Positions 1 through 7,984 are shown, counted from the first letter of the stretch. The stretch is DNA of 64,000 nt from Pseudomonas fluorescens (GCF_018614655.1 NZ_JAGGOG010000021.1:1-64000), one strand, 5' to 3'. Notes: generated by a model not told the origin, from the letters alone. A program made the numbers and translations.

Positions 1-8
1 TTAACCGC

Positions 9-1727
9 TCAGGCCACTAGGTCGTCAGCATCCAGCGCCCACACCAGTTCACGCTCGGGCGCGACGGAATAGGCTGTGGTGACGGTGACCTGGCGGCCGC
101 TGACCAGTTGCACGGTACGCCCTTCGCACTTGCCGTCTGGCAGGTTCAGGATCAGCCGATCTCCTGCCTTGGCCTGGGTGTCGCGATCCAGGGTGATGAC
201 CTTGCCGTTCACCGCCGAGATGCGCCCGCCCACAGGCCGACCTGCGATAAGTTCGTCAGCAACAGGTATCACGTAGCCAGGCAGCGGGATACGCCCATCC
301 AGCCCAACCTTGAACGTAATGGCCCGGTCCTTGGAGTTGGTGAGCAAGGCCCACTTGCCGCGGCGCTGAGCCTCAGATTCGCGCGTGCAGCCGATCGCGC
401 TGATCTCCAGCGGGTTGTCACCGTAGCGCCGCTGCAGCTTCTGGTCGGTCACCGCAGTGACGTCCGTGTCGTAGTTGTTCGCCGGGTTGTCGTAGCTGAT
501 CAGGGCCCGGGTATAACGAGTGCGCTCCGACGCACTGGAGTAGGTGAACTTGCCATCGATGACATTCGCCCGGGTATAGGCAAAGTCAAAGTCAGTGGCT
601 CGCGGCATATCTGAAAGCGTGAACACCTGGCCCTGGGCCCAGTACGTCATGCCCCGGTAGATCGCCGAGATATCACGCAGCAAGGACCAGGCATCAGCCT
701 TGCTCTGTAGGTTCAGGTTGCAAATAAAGCGCGGCTCCATGCCACCCTTCCCATCCGGCACCAACTGGTCGCAGTACTGCGAGATGCGATAAAGCTCCCA
801 CTTGTCGACCATCCACGGCTTGATGCGACGGCCAAGGCCAAAGCGATCGGCCGTGGTAACGTCATAGGTCATCCAAACCGCGTTATCGGTCCATGCCTGC
901 TTGAAGGTACCGTCCCAGATGCCGGTGTATGAACGCGACACCGGGTCGTAATTGCTCGGCACCTGCATCTTCTTGAGCTTGGTCTCGACGGTCACCGCCG
1001 GGATGCTACGGAACTGCTCGGCAGAAAACTCAATGTAGAGCAGCGCGGTGTTCGGGTACCGCAACTTGGCGTCGATCACCTCTGTGAAGCCGGCGATCTG
1101 CATCGTGTCGGAGATTTTGTTGTTGTTCTGGTTGATCGTCAGGCGCGTGATGCGCATCAGCCAGCCAGAAGTCGCCTTCGGCAGATCGATACGCCGGGTA
1201 CGCTCGTACACGCTGGTGGTCTTGCCGTCGACAGCCTCGCTCAGCACCTGCTGGTACGCGCCGCCGTCGGTTGCCAGTTCGACCTTGTACTCAATCCGGT
1301 ACCCGTTGATGTTGCCGCCGGCGTCCACAGACTGGAGCGCTGGCCAGGCGAAGCGAACCCGCACAGCCGAAAGCTGGACGTTGTTGATCGCACGAACCCA
1401 TGGAGTACCACTACGCAGCTCGGTGCTGATGGTGGTTTCGTTCTCTACCGAAGGGATACCCTGGATATAGGTCTGATCCACCGCGCCGGTGCGCCACTCC
1501 CACTTCACGTTCGGGAAGTTCATGTTGCCCTGAGGGTCTTGCAGAGGGGTGTTATCGAGGTAGATATCCTTGGCGGTTGGTGTGCCTTCGAACTCACCCT
1601 CCCCAATAGCGATCAACATTTTGGCGATGGCAACGGAGCGCAGGCTGTCCGGGGCCTCAGTTGGCGTTTTTGGTTTCTCTTCGCCACCCTTGGCGCCGTA
1701 AATATCGAGCTTCTGTGCTGCGCCCAT
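9..1727 (-). CDS. Phage tail tip / host specificity protein (lambda gpJ family), C-terminally truncated
   Basis: This 572-residue protein resembles the N-terminal half of lambda gpJ, the central fibre that contacts the host receptor. Visible family features are an N-terminal stretch of the DSLRSVAIAKMLIAIGEGE type, the tail-hub-like middle, and the motif WALDADDL near the end. Lambda-type gpJ proteins usually run beyond 1,000 residues; here a TGA at 9-11 follows directly after that motif. The start ATG has a GGAGA ribosome site 7 bases upstream. It follows the gpI gene after a small hairpin. The early stop suggests a frameshift or decay in a defective prophage, though an unusually short form cannot be excluded. 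Confidence 0.85.
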   Translation of the reverse strand: MGAAQKLDIYGAKGGEEKPKTPTEAPDSLRSVAIAKMLIAIGEGEFEGTPTAKDIYLDNTPLQDPQGNMNFPNVKWEWRTGAVDQTYIQGIPSVENETTISTELRSGTPWVRAINNVQLSAVRVRFAWPALQSVDAGGNINGYRIEYKVELATDGGAYQQVLSEAVDGKTTSVYERTRRIDLPKATSGWLMRITRLTINQNNNKISDTMQIAGFTEVIDAKLRYPNTALLYIEFSAEQFRSIPAVTVETKLKKMQVPSNYDPVSRSYTGIWDGTFKQAWTDNAVWMTYDVTTADRFGLGRRIKPWMVDKWELYRISQYCDQLVPDGKGGMEPRFICNLNLQSKADAWSLLRDISAIYRGMTYWAQGQVFTLSDMPRATDFDFAYTRANVIDGKFTYSSASERTRYTRALISYDNPANNYDTDVTAVTDQKLQRRYGDNPLEISAIGCTRESEAQRRGKWALLTNSKDRAITFKVGLDGRIPLPGYVIPVADELIAGRPVGGRISAVNGKVITLDRDTQAKAGDRLILNLPDGKCEGRTVQLVSGRQVTVTTAYSVAPERELVWALDADDLVA

Positions 1728-1744
1728 GCTTTTCTCCAGGCAAT

Positions 1745-1768
1745 AAAAAACCGGCTCATGGCCGGCTT
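1745..1768 (-). terminator. Hairpin plus T-run between gpI and gpJ genes
   Basis: On the minus strand CCGGC, a five-base loop and GCCGG are followed by six T. It lies between the gpI stop and the gpJ start and looks like a weak intrinsic terminator or a processing/attenuation site inside the tail operon. Confidence 0.5.
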
Positions 1769-1786
1769 AGGTGATGCAGGTGTGAT

Positions 1787-2368
1787 TTACATCTGGTCTT
1801 CGGCGTAGATCGCAGCACTGATGATCGCCCCGCCTACTCGCCGCTTTCCGTAGCACAGTGGGACTGGGTTGCCGGATGCGGTGGTGTTCTTGGCGCTGCC
1901 GAAGGCGTAGCCGGGGGTGTTTTCTGGTGCGGCGCTGGTCTTTAGGCCCGTGGCTTGAGGGCTCAACATCTGGATTACGCCACCAGCCGCAAGCGCAATG
2001 CCGGGTGCGGCAAGCACCTGAAATCCAGGGATGAAGGACACGGCAATCAATACCGCACCTATGATGGTCTGGATAAGTCCGGCTCGTTTGCTGCCGGTAA
2101 TAATTGGAGCGATGCGTATGTCTCCAGCGCCTGAGAACCCTACTTCCTTCTCGCCAAGGGCTTTTTTTCCTCGAAAAACTGCGAACTCGATCCCTCGAGA
2201 TTTGGCGTTTGAAATAAACCGTTCAAACCCTGGGATCTGAACACACAGAGCCTTAATCGCTTCTGCTGGTGAGCGCACAGATAGTCGGAATGACCTGCCG
2301 AACTGTCGTAGCTGGCCATAAAGGAGGACGGTGATAAGCGGTTGGTATTCGATTGTGAGCGCAGCCAT
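1787..2368 (-). CDS. Phage tail assembly protein (lambda gpI family)
   Basis: A 193-residue protein of the lambda gpI type, which helps assemble the tail tip with gpK and gpJ. An N-terminal domain of about 90 residues (LYGQLRQFGRSFRLSV, followed by an AEAIKAL segment) is followed by a hydrophobic glycine/alanine-rich segment (about residues 105-150) and a C-terminal GYAFGSAKNTTASGNPVPLCYG stretch typical of the family. The ATG at 2368 is chosen because GGAGA lies just upstream; an upstream in-frame ATG adds residues that do not look like the family. Its position immediately before gpJ is the usual lambdoid order. Confidence 0.87.
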   Translation of the reverse strand: MAALTIEYQPLITVLLYGQLRQFGRSFRLSVRSPAEAIKALCVQIPGFERFISNAKSRGIEFAVFRGKKALGEKEVGFSGAGDIRIAPIITGSKRAGLIQTIIGAVLIAVSFIPGFQVLAAPGIALAAGGVIQMLSPQATGLKTSAAPENTPGYAFGSAKNTTASGNPVPLCYGKRRVGGAIISAAIYAEDQM

Positions 2369-2384
2369 TATTTTCTCCAGACAT

Positions 2385-2408
2385 AAAAAAACCGCCCGGA
2401 GGCGGCTT
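2385..2408 (-). terminator. Hairpin plus T-run upstream of gpI
   Basis: Minus strand CCGCC, a four-base loop and GGCGG followed by seven T, between the lipoprotein stop and the gpI start. It is the second such hairpin in this short tail operon and could act as a terminator or attenuator. Confidence 0.5.
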
Positions 2409-2420
2409 GTGTTGATGTTC

Positions 2421-2765
2421 TTAGAGGCAGTTTCGAACAGCCTTCTCCATATCACTTCTGCCCCAGCCAGGACCCCATGCCAGCCGCTGAAACAGCTTCA
2501 CCGAGCTGCCGCTTGAAACCTTGCGGATACTCAGCAGCTCGTCTGTCATGTTGTTGCTGGCAGCAATAAGGCGATAACCGTACTCAGTCTCTGACATCGT
2601 CACGTCGCTGCGCGCGTCTTGCCATTTAGGAAATACGCAGAGTGCGTACTTTTTCGGGTCTTTGGCAGTACTGCCTGAAATGCTCGGGTCTTTCGACTCT
2701 AGGTCACCAGGCGATACACACCCCGCCAGCATCGCCACCGCTGCCGCCGCTATCAAAATTCGCAT
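2421..2765 (-). CDS. Small phage-encoded lipoprotein
   Basis: A 114-residue protein with a lipoprotein signal peptide: MRILIAAAAVAMLAGC, with the lipobox LAGC placing the lipidated Cys at residue 16. The mature part is short and polar with no domain I recognise. An AGGA site precedes the ATG. It sits just before gpI in the tail operon, where Pseudomonas siphophages often carry small secreted proteins. A role in superinfection exclusion or envelope modification is possible but is inference only. Confidence 0.7.
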   Translation of the reverse strand: MRILIAAAAVAMLAGCVSPGDLESKDPSISGSTAKDPKKYALCVFPKWQDARSDVTMSETEYGYRLIAASNNMTDELLSIRKVSSGSSVKLFQRLAWGPGWGRSDMEKAVRNCL

Positions 2766-2782
2766 GCCATATTCCTGGTTGC

Positions 2783-3328
2783 TTATTGGAAAGAGCCGTA
2801 AACGTAACGGTTGTTAGAAGGTTCGTCCTTAGGATAAGCGTCCCGCCAATCTTTCGTGTAAGAGGAAAAGCTCGATATCTTTGTGATCTTCCAACCACTC
2901 TTCGTGTCTTGCCGCTCCAACACATACTGGAAGGGCTCGCCATCCTCCTTACTTTTCTTGGCGTCGGCATCAAGCACTGCACCATCCTCAGGAGGTGTTG
3001 CATTCTTAATATGGGCAGTTACGACCGCGCGCGTATCAGACTGAACCTCTACTTTCGTAATTTGCCGGTCAAAGACCAAGGGCGTTTTTTCACACTCTCC
3101 GTCGGTAACTAGCCGGCCCTCGGCCAGCTGTGAAAGCTTTCCAAAGTAAGGTGCCGCAACCTTCAAATTGCTCTTGCAAACCTCAATCCGTATGTTCGCT
3201 GACGCGTCCTTAAGCCGAAGCAGCGTGCGGCAATCGGTCTTGAATGCCATGAAGCACTCAAGAGCATGGCGGCGACCGTCGACGCTGACTTCACAGACAT
3301 GACCAGCACCAACAGCGACCAGCCCCAC
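2783..3328 (-). CDS. Hypothetical phage protein with probably chimeric N-terminus
   Basis: No family recognised. The C-terminal 150 residues (from about 3250 inward) look like a folded, mixed-charge secreted or lipoprotein-type domain. The longest frame begins at a GTG at 3328, but the first 20-25 residues lie opposite a plus-strand frame that ends in TAG at 3344-3346 and lack a signal peptide or ribosome site. An internal ATG occurs at 3250. I infer that the real 5' end was lost at a deletion junction near 3250-3290, so the gene is probably broken. Confidence 0.5.
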   Translation of the reverse strand: MGLVAVGAGHVCEVSVDGRRHALECFMAFKTDCRTLLRLKDASANIRIEVCKSNLKVAAPYFGKLSQLAEGRLVTDGECEKTPLVFDRQITKVEVQSDTRAVVTAHIKNATPPEDGAVLDADAKKSKEDGEPFQYVLERQDTKSGWKITKISSFSSYTKDWRDAYPKDEPSNNRYVYGSFQ

Positions 3329-3346
3329 ACAGAGGAGGCGGCGTAG
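3203..3346 (+). pseudogene. C-terminal remnant of a plus-strand early gene, possibly recT/bet
   Basis: A plus-strand frame open from 3203 ends in TAG at 3344-3346, overlapping the GTG start of the exonuclease by one base, with AGAGGAGG just before. The tail (AATVDADFTD, then a polar Glu-Ala-rich end) resembles the acidic tails of RecT/Bet-type annealing proteins, the usual partner immediately upstream of a YqaJ exonuclease. No body of such a gene remains. The identity is inference; the coupled stop/start is seen directly. Confidence 0.35.
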
Positions 3347-4008
3347 TGAGAACTGAGCTTCAGGGCACAGAGAAGTGGCATGCGGACCGATCCGGCCGCG
3401 TGACAGCCAGCCGCTTCAAAGATGTGATGGCCTGGGGGAAACCTGACAAAAACGGCAAGCGCGAGCCAATGGGGGCTCGGACCTCGTACATGCGTGAGCT
3501 GTGCTTTGAGCGCCTGGCAAAGAAGTCAAAGCACAACGTCAGTAGCGCGTCTATGAAGTGGGGTCACACCGAGGAGCAAAAAGCCCAGGACGCTTACGAG
3601 ATGCTAACCGGCAACATCGTCCTGCCCTCGGAGTTCATCGTTCACCCCAAGTACGACTGGTTGGGCTGCTCACCCGACGGCCTCATCAACGACGACGGCG
3701 GCACCGAATCGAAGTGCCCTTTCAACGAAGCAATACACGTCAGGACCTGGCTTGAAGGCATGCCCGAGGAACACATGCCGCAAGTCCAGGGCTGCATGTT
3801 CGTGACGGGCCGTAAATGGTGGGACTTCCTGTCATTCGATTCTCGCCAGGATGAAGAGTGCCAGCTCTACATCGAGACGATTTACCGCGACGAAGACTAC
3901 ATCGCCAATCTTCACAAAGAGCTGGTCCAGTTCAACCTGGAACTGAATCGCATGGTTGACGAGGTGGCAGACAAAGCTCGGGCGCAAGCCCATCGTTTAG
4001 GAGCCTGA
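3346..4008 (+). CDS. YqaJ-type / lambda-Exo-like viral recombinase exonuclease
   Basis: A 220-residue nuclease of the lambda Exo/YqaJ fold, which resects double-stranded ends 5' to 3' to make substrate for a phage annealing protein. Seen motifs: an N-terminal RxTASRF helix (residues 18-24), the metal ligands GCSPDGL (Asp about 110) and ESKCPF (Glu and Lys about 122-124), and HMPQVQGCMFVTGRKWWDF (about 142-160), matching the lambda MAQVQ region. Start is GTG with AGAGGAGG upstream. The partner annealase that normally precedes it is missing except for a possible tail. All catalytic residues look intact. Confidence 0.9.
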   Translation: MRTELQGTEKWHADRSGRVTASRFKDVMAWGKPDKNGKREPMGARTSYMRELCFERLAKKSKHNVSSASMKWGHTEEQKAQDAYEMLTGNIVLPSEFIVHPKYDWLGCSPDGLINDDGGTESKCPFNEAIHVRTWLEGMPEEHMPQVQGCMFVTGRKWWDFLSFDSRQDEECQLYIETIYRDEDYIANLHKELVQFNLELNRMVDEVADKARAQAHRLGA

Positions 4009-4010
4009 TC

Positions 4011-4253
4011 ATGATCAGCAATCACCTCAGTCTGGTAGAGCAGCACCGCCAGGACGCTTACTCGATATCGGAGCGCACAGCGCAGTTCCTGGAGGCCGGC
4101 GGAACGATCTACCTGGGCGAAAGCCCGGCTATCAACCCGCCACCGCCGAAGCGCTCCACCAAGATAGACCCCGAGACCATCCTCAAGCGCCGCAAGCCGC
4201 CCTTCACCCGGACCGAGCGTAACGCGCTGCGCAAACTCGCGGAGGCATTATGA
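4011..4253 (+). CDS. Hypothetical phage protein, 80 aa
   Basis: A short basic, proline-containing protein (ESPAINPPPPKR, then a Lys/Arg-rich C-terminus RRKPPFTRTERNALRKL). TAGGAG lies upstream of the ATG; the gene begins 2 bases after the exonuclease stop and ends in an ATGA overlap with the next gene, so it is translated as part of the early operon. The function is not recognised. Confidence 0.65.
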   Translation: MISNHLSLVEQHRQDAYSISERTAQFLEAGGTIYLGESPAINPPPPKRSTKIDPETILKRRKPPFTRTERNALRKLAEAL

Positions 4254-4720
4254 GCAAGCGCAAGGCGCATAACCTGCAGGCGCGCATTGCCCGGTCGTGC
4301 CGCTCTCTACTGGCATCCAATCACGCCGCAGTGGTCAACATCGACCCAAGCGGCCGACAGGGCATGATCAACTACAAATCGCTCAAGAATATTGCACCGG
4401 GGAAGATTGGCCAGGCCGTCTGCGGTATCCCTCATCGGTGGACGATCTACCTCAGCACCCTGTGTATCGACGCTCGCGGTGACCGCTACAGCAAGTCGGT
4501 GGAGCTGGCACCGGACGGGGTCTACCTGTCCGACCACCTGGAGGATGTGATCGAGCATTGCTACATGAAGCTGCGCGCTGAGGCCAATCAAAGCCAGATG
4601 GTGGCGTCGGGCTGGATCGCCATTCCCGAAACGATGTCGCTGGACGAAGCGCACGCCGCGCGGATCTTCGAAGCAGTCGGAGCCTGGCGACAGGTCAAGG
4701 TCGATTCATGCGCCGCATAG
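4250..4720 (+). CDS. Hypothetical phage protein, 156 aa
   Basis: Starts in an ATGA overlap with the upstream gene, which supports the start. The protein has a basic N-terminus (MSKRKAHNLQARIARSCR) and a soluble globular remainder. No catalytic motif is seen. By position it belongs to the early/recombination operon. Confidence 0.65.
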   Translation: MSKRKAHNLQARIARSCRSLLASNHAAVVNIDPSGRQGMINYKSLKNIAPGKIGQAVCGIPHRWTIYLSTLCIDARGDRYSKSVELAPDGVYLSDHLEDVIEHCYMKLRAEANQSQMVASGWIAIPETMSLDEAHAARIFEAVGAWRQVKVDSCAA

Positions 4721-4789
4721 CCCGCACCCAGCAACGCAAACGACAAACCTGGCTCGTTCTGCCAGCCAGCGGAATAGAAGAGGTAGGCC

Positions 4790-5278
4790 ATGGCAGCCGA
4801 ACAGAAGGAACGCACGGCCAAGCTTGCCGAGAGGCGGCAGGAACTGGGCGAGCAGGAATTGAGGCACACGGTGCCGTACGGCACCCGGCAGATGCTCGAC
4901 GAGCTGATGCTCTGGCATGAAATCGAGGAAGTCAGCGAGGCGGTGCAACTGCTGGTGCTGAATGGCCGGGCCGAGGATCTGCCGCCGGCGCCGCCGAAGG
5001 TTAAAGGTCCGACGGACATCATCCGCCACTACTTCCGCCAGGGAATGCGTGACCGGCTGGCAGCGCTCACAGCCGACCTGGGCGAGACGAAAGACCGCAC
5101 CACCATCTGGCGCCTGATCGCTCATACCCACTCGCTGGGCGCCGAGAAGTCCGCGCCGCTCTTCAAATTTAAGCGCCACGTTTACGAGATATCCGAAACC
5201 GTGGCGCGCAAATTACGGCAAGCAGGCTTCGCCGAATCGTTGCAGATGAACGCCGAAGACGACGGCGACGAATCCTGA
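4790..5278 (+). CDS. Hypothetical phage protein with CopG/Arc-like segment
   Basis: A 162-residue, charged, helical protein. The segment RHTVPYGTRQMLDELMLWHEIEEVSEAVQLLVLNG (residues about 25-59) resembles ribbon-helix-helix-like segments found in small phage proteins, with a beta-strand of the form HTVPxGT followed by two helices. The C-terminal 100 residues are unrecognised. DNA binding is possible but unproven. It closes the plus-strand early cluster; the next gene is on the other strand. Confidence 0.6.
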   Translation: MAAEQKERTAKLAERRQELGEQELRHTVPYGTRQMLDELMLWHEIEEVSEAVQLLVLNGRAEDLPPAPPKVKGPTDIIRHYFRQGMRDRLAALTADLGETKDRTTIWRLIAHTHSLGAEKSAPLFKFKRHVYEISETVARKLRQAGFAESLQMNAEDDGDES

Positions 5279-5336
5279 CCCAGTTCAATAACGGACACTA
5301 GTCAGCGTCGAGCGCCTCCATACACACCGCTTCCTT

Positions 5337-6101
5337 TTATTGCTGATCAAAGAAAAACCTAATGAGATAAACAATAGAGAACGCCGAGACTGCAAGCGGG
5401 AGGCCAATTTCAATTAGCACGATTCGAATATTTTGAGACTTAAGCAGAAGTCTAAAGCGATTATCAAACCTCTCCAAGGAAACAGGAATACGGGTGCTCA
5501 ATATGACGCCTTCAGACGACTCAACAGATCTCTGTATTTGATCTAAGGAGCTTTTAACTTCTTGTATAGAGCGACTAACTGTTCCAGCTGTTGACATATC
5601 TTTTTTTTCTAACTCGTCAATATGGCCGTTCAGGCTTCTCAACCCATCCTCGACTTTGACTAGCAGTTCCCGGTATGCGCCCATAGATCGCGCCTCCTGC
5701 AACCACCAAGTGTATAGTGACGATTGCTTAGGATCATCTGGGTAATCTGCGCCTTCGGAGGCCCATTTTGCCCCGGTCACAAACCCAAGCTTGGTCCCTG
5801 TAATTCGGATTGTCCACTCAGAATAAAATTCATAGCAACACCAGACGTAATGAATCAGATTATATCCAAGCATTACAGCAAGACCGACCATTAACTTAAA
5901 TGGGGTTACACCTGTCAGTTTAACTCCCAGCAACGAAAAATCAGCGCCAGGCTGAATCTCTCCTGCTACAAGAATGATGATCACTACCGACGTTAGCAAA
6001 AGATTACGCCGCAACTTCATTGCTGTATCAGATATACCAAAACCGATCGGTGCGCCTAAGGTTTTCTCAAGTTCTTCTTTAGATGGGTACTGTCTCACCA
6101 T
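5337..6101 (-). CDS. Three-helix membrane protein with coiled coil (candidate prophage cargo gene)
   Basis: 254 residues, no recognised family. Two transmembrane segments lie near residues 33-48 and 68-92, a third near 225-249 at the C-terminus. Between them is a long soluble region with coiled-coil character (about 135-185: ELLVKVEDGLRSLNGHIDELEK followed by an Ile/Leu heptad stretch). The gene is visibly AT-richer than its neighbours, opposes the early operon, and has its own intergenic regions. These are signs of a moron: a gene expressed from the lysogen, often for superinfection exclusion or defence. That role is inference. Confidence 0.7.
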   Translation of the reverse strand: MVRQYPSKEELEKTLGAPIGFGISDTAMKLRRNLLLTSVVIIILVAGEIQPGADFSLLGVKLTGVTPFKLMVGLAVMLGYNLIHYVWCCYEFYSEWTIRITGTKLGFVTGAKWASEGADYPDDPKQSSLYTWWLQEARSMGAYRELLVKVEDGLRSLNGHIDELEKKDMSTAGTVSRSIQEVKSSLDQIQRSVESSEGVILSTRIPVSLERFDNRFRLLLKSQNIRIVLIEIGLPLAVSAFSIVYLIRFFFDQQ

Positions 6102-6140
6102 GAGCGCCTTATAAACACAGAAATCAATTTAACTTAATAA

Positions 6141-6187
6141 CCCAACCCAAACCAAATTGCCACCACCGGATACGGAGGGCGGCGCCT
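6141..6187. repeat. 47-bp direct repeat, copy A (shared with 7513..7559)
   Basis: This stretch and 7513-7559 agree at 44 of 47 positions by eye (core CCAACCCAAACCAAATTGCC, then ACGGAGGGCGGCGCCT). Each copy lies between a minus-strand small gene and a plus-strand phage gene, so it could be a duplicated promoter or operator module serving both directions. Confidence 0.75.
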
Positions 6188-6203
6188 ACCTGAGGTAAAC
6201 GCA

Positions 6204-7211
6204 ATGCCCATTCGCCACAGTGTCATCCACAAGATCGACAAGAAGCCCAACGGAACACCGGCAGTTCTTCACCTCGCCGGCGCCGAGCAGAACGACAGCG
6301 GTGCCCATGACGACCTGATGAGCCAGCTCAACGAAAGCTACAACGCCACTGCTGGTAAGGGCTGGGGGTTCTTCCATCAAGAATCAGGCGCTTACCCCCT
6401 GAGCGGATGGCTCGGCCAGTACCTAACCGGCGTAACCGACTTCCTGGCCTTCAGCACCACCGCCGTCGAGCACCTGACCAAACTGATGGAAGAGTCGAAC
6501 CTCACCACTGGCGGGCACGCCCTCTTCTGCCACTACCAGCAAGGCATGACCGACTACCTGCTGATCGCTCTGGTGCAGGAAACCGAAGCGGTGACCATGA
6601 CCGAAGAGCTGGCCCTGATGACAGTGAAGCGCCTGGACCTGGACCATATCCGCCTGGCCGCGCGCATCAATATCAGCGAATGGCAGACCAACCGCCAGTC
6701 AAAACAATACATCTCGTACCTGAAGGGCAAGCAGGGGCGTCGGCTGAACGACTACTTCCGCGACTTCATCGGTTGCCAGGAAGGGATCGACGGCCCAGGC
6801 GAGACCCGGACCTTGCTCAAGGCATTCAGCGACTTTGTTGAAAGCGAGGATCTCCCAGAAGAATCGGCGCGCGAGAAGACGCACACCCTGGTCAACTACT
6901 CAATGGCCCAGGCCAAAATCGGGGAGCCGATCACGCTCGACGAGCTGTCGGGCCTGATCGACGAAGACCGGCCGAAGAACTTCTACGACTTCATCAAGGC
7001 GAAGGACTACGGGCTTTCCGAGACCCTGCCGCCGGACAAGAAGACGCTCAACAAATTCCGGCGTTTCACCGGCCGGGCCGAGGGCATGTCGATCAGCTTC
7101 GAGGCGCACCTGCTGGGCGACAAGATCGAGTTCGACGAAGCAGGCGGCACGCTAACGCTGCGCGGGTTGCCCACTCAACTGACCGAGCAGCTCAAGCGCG
7201 CAGCGGCCTGA
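6204..7211 (+). CDS. yejK: Nucleoid-associated protein of the YejK/NdpA family, phage copy
   Basis: 335 residues, the same length as E. coli YejK. N-terminal IRHSVIHKIDK, the central DFLAFSTTAVEHL and HALFCHYQQGMTDYLLIALV regions, and the DLDHIRLAARINISEW and YISYLKGKQGRRLNDYFRDFIGC stretches are all family features. YejK binds the nucleoid; phage copies are known, with unclear role. An 8-bp hairpin (7223-7250) without a T-run separates it from the convergent next gene. Being inside the prophage, it is a second copy in addition to any chromosomal yejK. Confidence 0.88.
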   Translation: MPIRHSVIHKIDKKPNGTPAVLHLAGAEQNDSGAHDDLMSQLNESYNATAGKGWGFFHQESGAYPLSGWLGQYLTGVTDFLAFSTTAVEHLTKLMEESNLTTGGHALFCHYQQGMTDYLLIALVQETEAVTMTEELALMTVKRLDLDHIRLAARINISEWQTNRQSKQYISYLKGKQGRRLNDYFRDFIGCQEGIDGPGETRTLLKAFSDFVESEDLPEESAREKTHTLVNYSMAQAKIGEPITLDELSGLIDEDRPKNFYDFIKAKDYGLSETLPPDKKTLNKFRRFTGRAEGMSISFEAHLLGDKIEFDEAGGTLTLRGLPTQLTEQLKRAAA

Positions 7212-7254
7212 GGTCGAAAGTAGCGCCGCTCTCTGGAAGGAAAGCGGCGCCTGC

Positions 7255-7467
7255 TTATGCCTTAGCTCGTACGGAAACTACAGCCGCCTCAACCTCATTC
7301 CATGCATTTCCGACATGTGGATGCTCTGCTTGACGATACTTCGAGTTTTCGATGATTAAGGATTTAGCTTTCTGGCTGATCTTTACCAGGTCCAAATCTA
7401 GATCCTGAGCTGCGCCCAACACTGCTACAAGGGCCTGCTCTAAAGCGATTTCACGATCTGTAGCCAT
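7255..7467 (-). CDS. Hypothetical small phage protein, 70 aa
   Basis: A small acidic helical protein (MATDREIALEQALVAVLGAAQ...). The ATG at 7467 is chosen because AAGGAGAG lies 8 bases upstream; an ATG two codons earlier has too short a spacing, and longer frames run into the 47-bp repeat. It is divergent from the gene at 7575 and shares that intergenic region. Function unknown. Confidence 0.6.
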   Translation of the reverse strand: MATDREIALEQALVAVLGAAQDLDLDLVKISQKAKSLIIENSKYRQAEHPHVGNAWNEVEAAVVSVRAKA

Positions 7468-7512
7468 TTTCATCTCTCCTTGATCCGGCTCCATGCCGGT
7501 CACCCGTAATAC

Positions 7513-7559
7513 CCCAACCCAAACCAAATTGCCATCACCGGTCACGGAGGGCGGCGCCT
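7513..7559. repeat. 47-bp direct repeat, copy B
   Basis: Partner of 6141-6187, three mismatches. It lies 16 bases before the ATG at 7575 on the plus strand and 46 bases before the ATG at 7467 on the minus strand. Confidence 0.75.
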
Positions 7560-7574
7560 GCATTGGAGAACACC

Positions 7575-7979
7575 ATGAGCCACAACTGCGCATACGCCCG
7601 GCATCACTATCAGGTGCCTGCCGAAGTAGGCCGCCGTGTCATCGCCTACGGCAAGCCCGGTGTCATCCTGGCAGACCGCGGGCATTACATCGGCGTGGTG
7701 CTGGACGAAGACCCGAAAAAGCGGATCAGAAACTACCACCCGACGCACGAAATACAGTACGGCGAGATGGCCAAGACGCTACCTCTCAAGGAGTGGCTGG
7801 TCCTGCCGTTCAATCATGACTGGGATGATCTCAACTGGGACAAAGAGGCTCGGGAAGATTTGGTCAGGGTGTGGGCGGCCACCCCGGGCCAAGCCAAATA
7901 CAAGGCCTATGAACGGCTTCAAGATTACTGCCATAGCATCAAGGCGATGCTCCACTTTAAAGTGAGGCGAGCATTATAG
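7575..7979 (+). CDS. Conserved phage protein with YHVPA..GRRV fold
   Basis: 134 residues. The N-terminal half (HYQVPAEVGRRVIAYGKPGVILADRGHYIGVVLDEDP) matches a small beta-barrel-like protein common in Pseudomonas phages, here with an added C-terminal helical extension of about 60 residues. The ATG at 7575 has TTGGAGAA upstream; a TTG four codons earlier is less likely. Function unknown. Confidence 0.7.
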   Translation: MSHNCAYARHHYQVPAEVGRRVIAYGKPGVILADRGHYIGVVLDEDPKKRIRNYHPTHEIQYGEMAKTLPLKEWLVLPFNHDWDDLNWDKEAREDLVRVWAATPGQAKYKAYERLQDYCHSIKAMLHFKVRRAL

Positions 7980-7984
7980 GAGTT

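Noticed and set aside
4708..4920. 70-codon plus-strand frame between 4720 and 4790 genes
   Set aside because: The first 20 codons are plausible, but it continues as a shadow of the next gene and has no good ribosome site.
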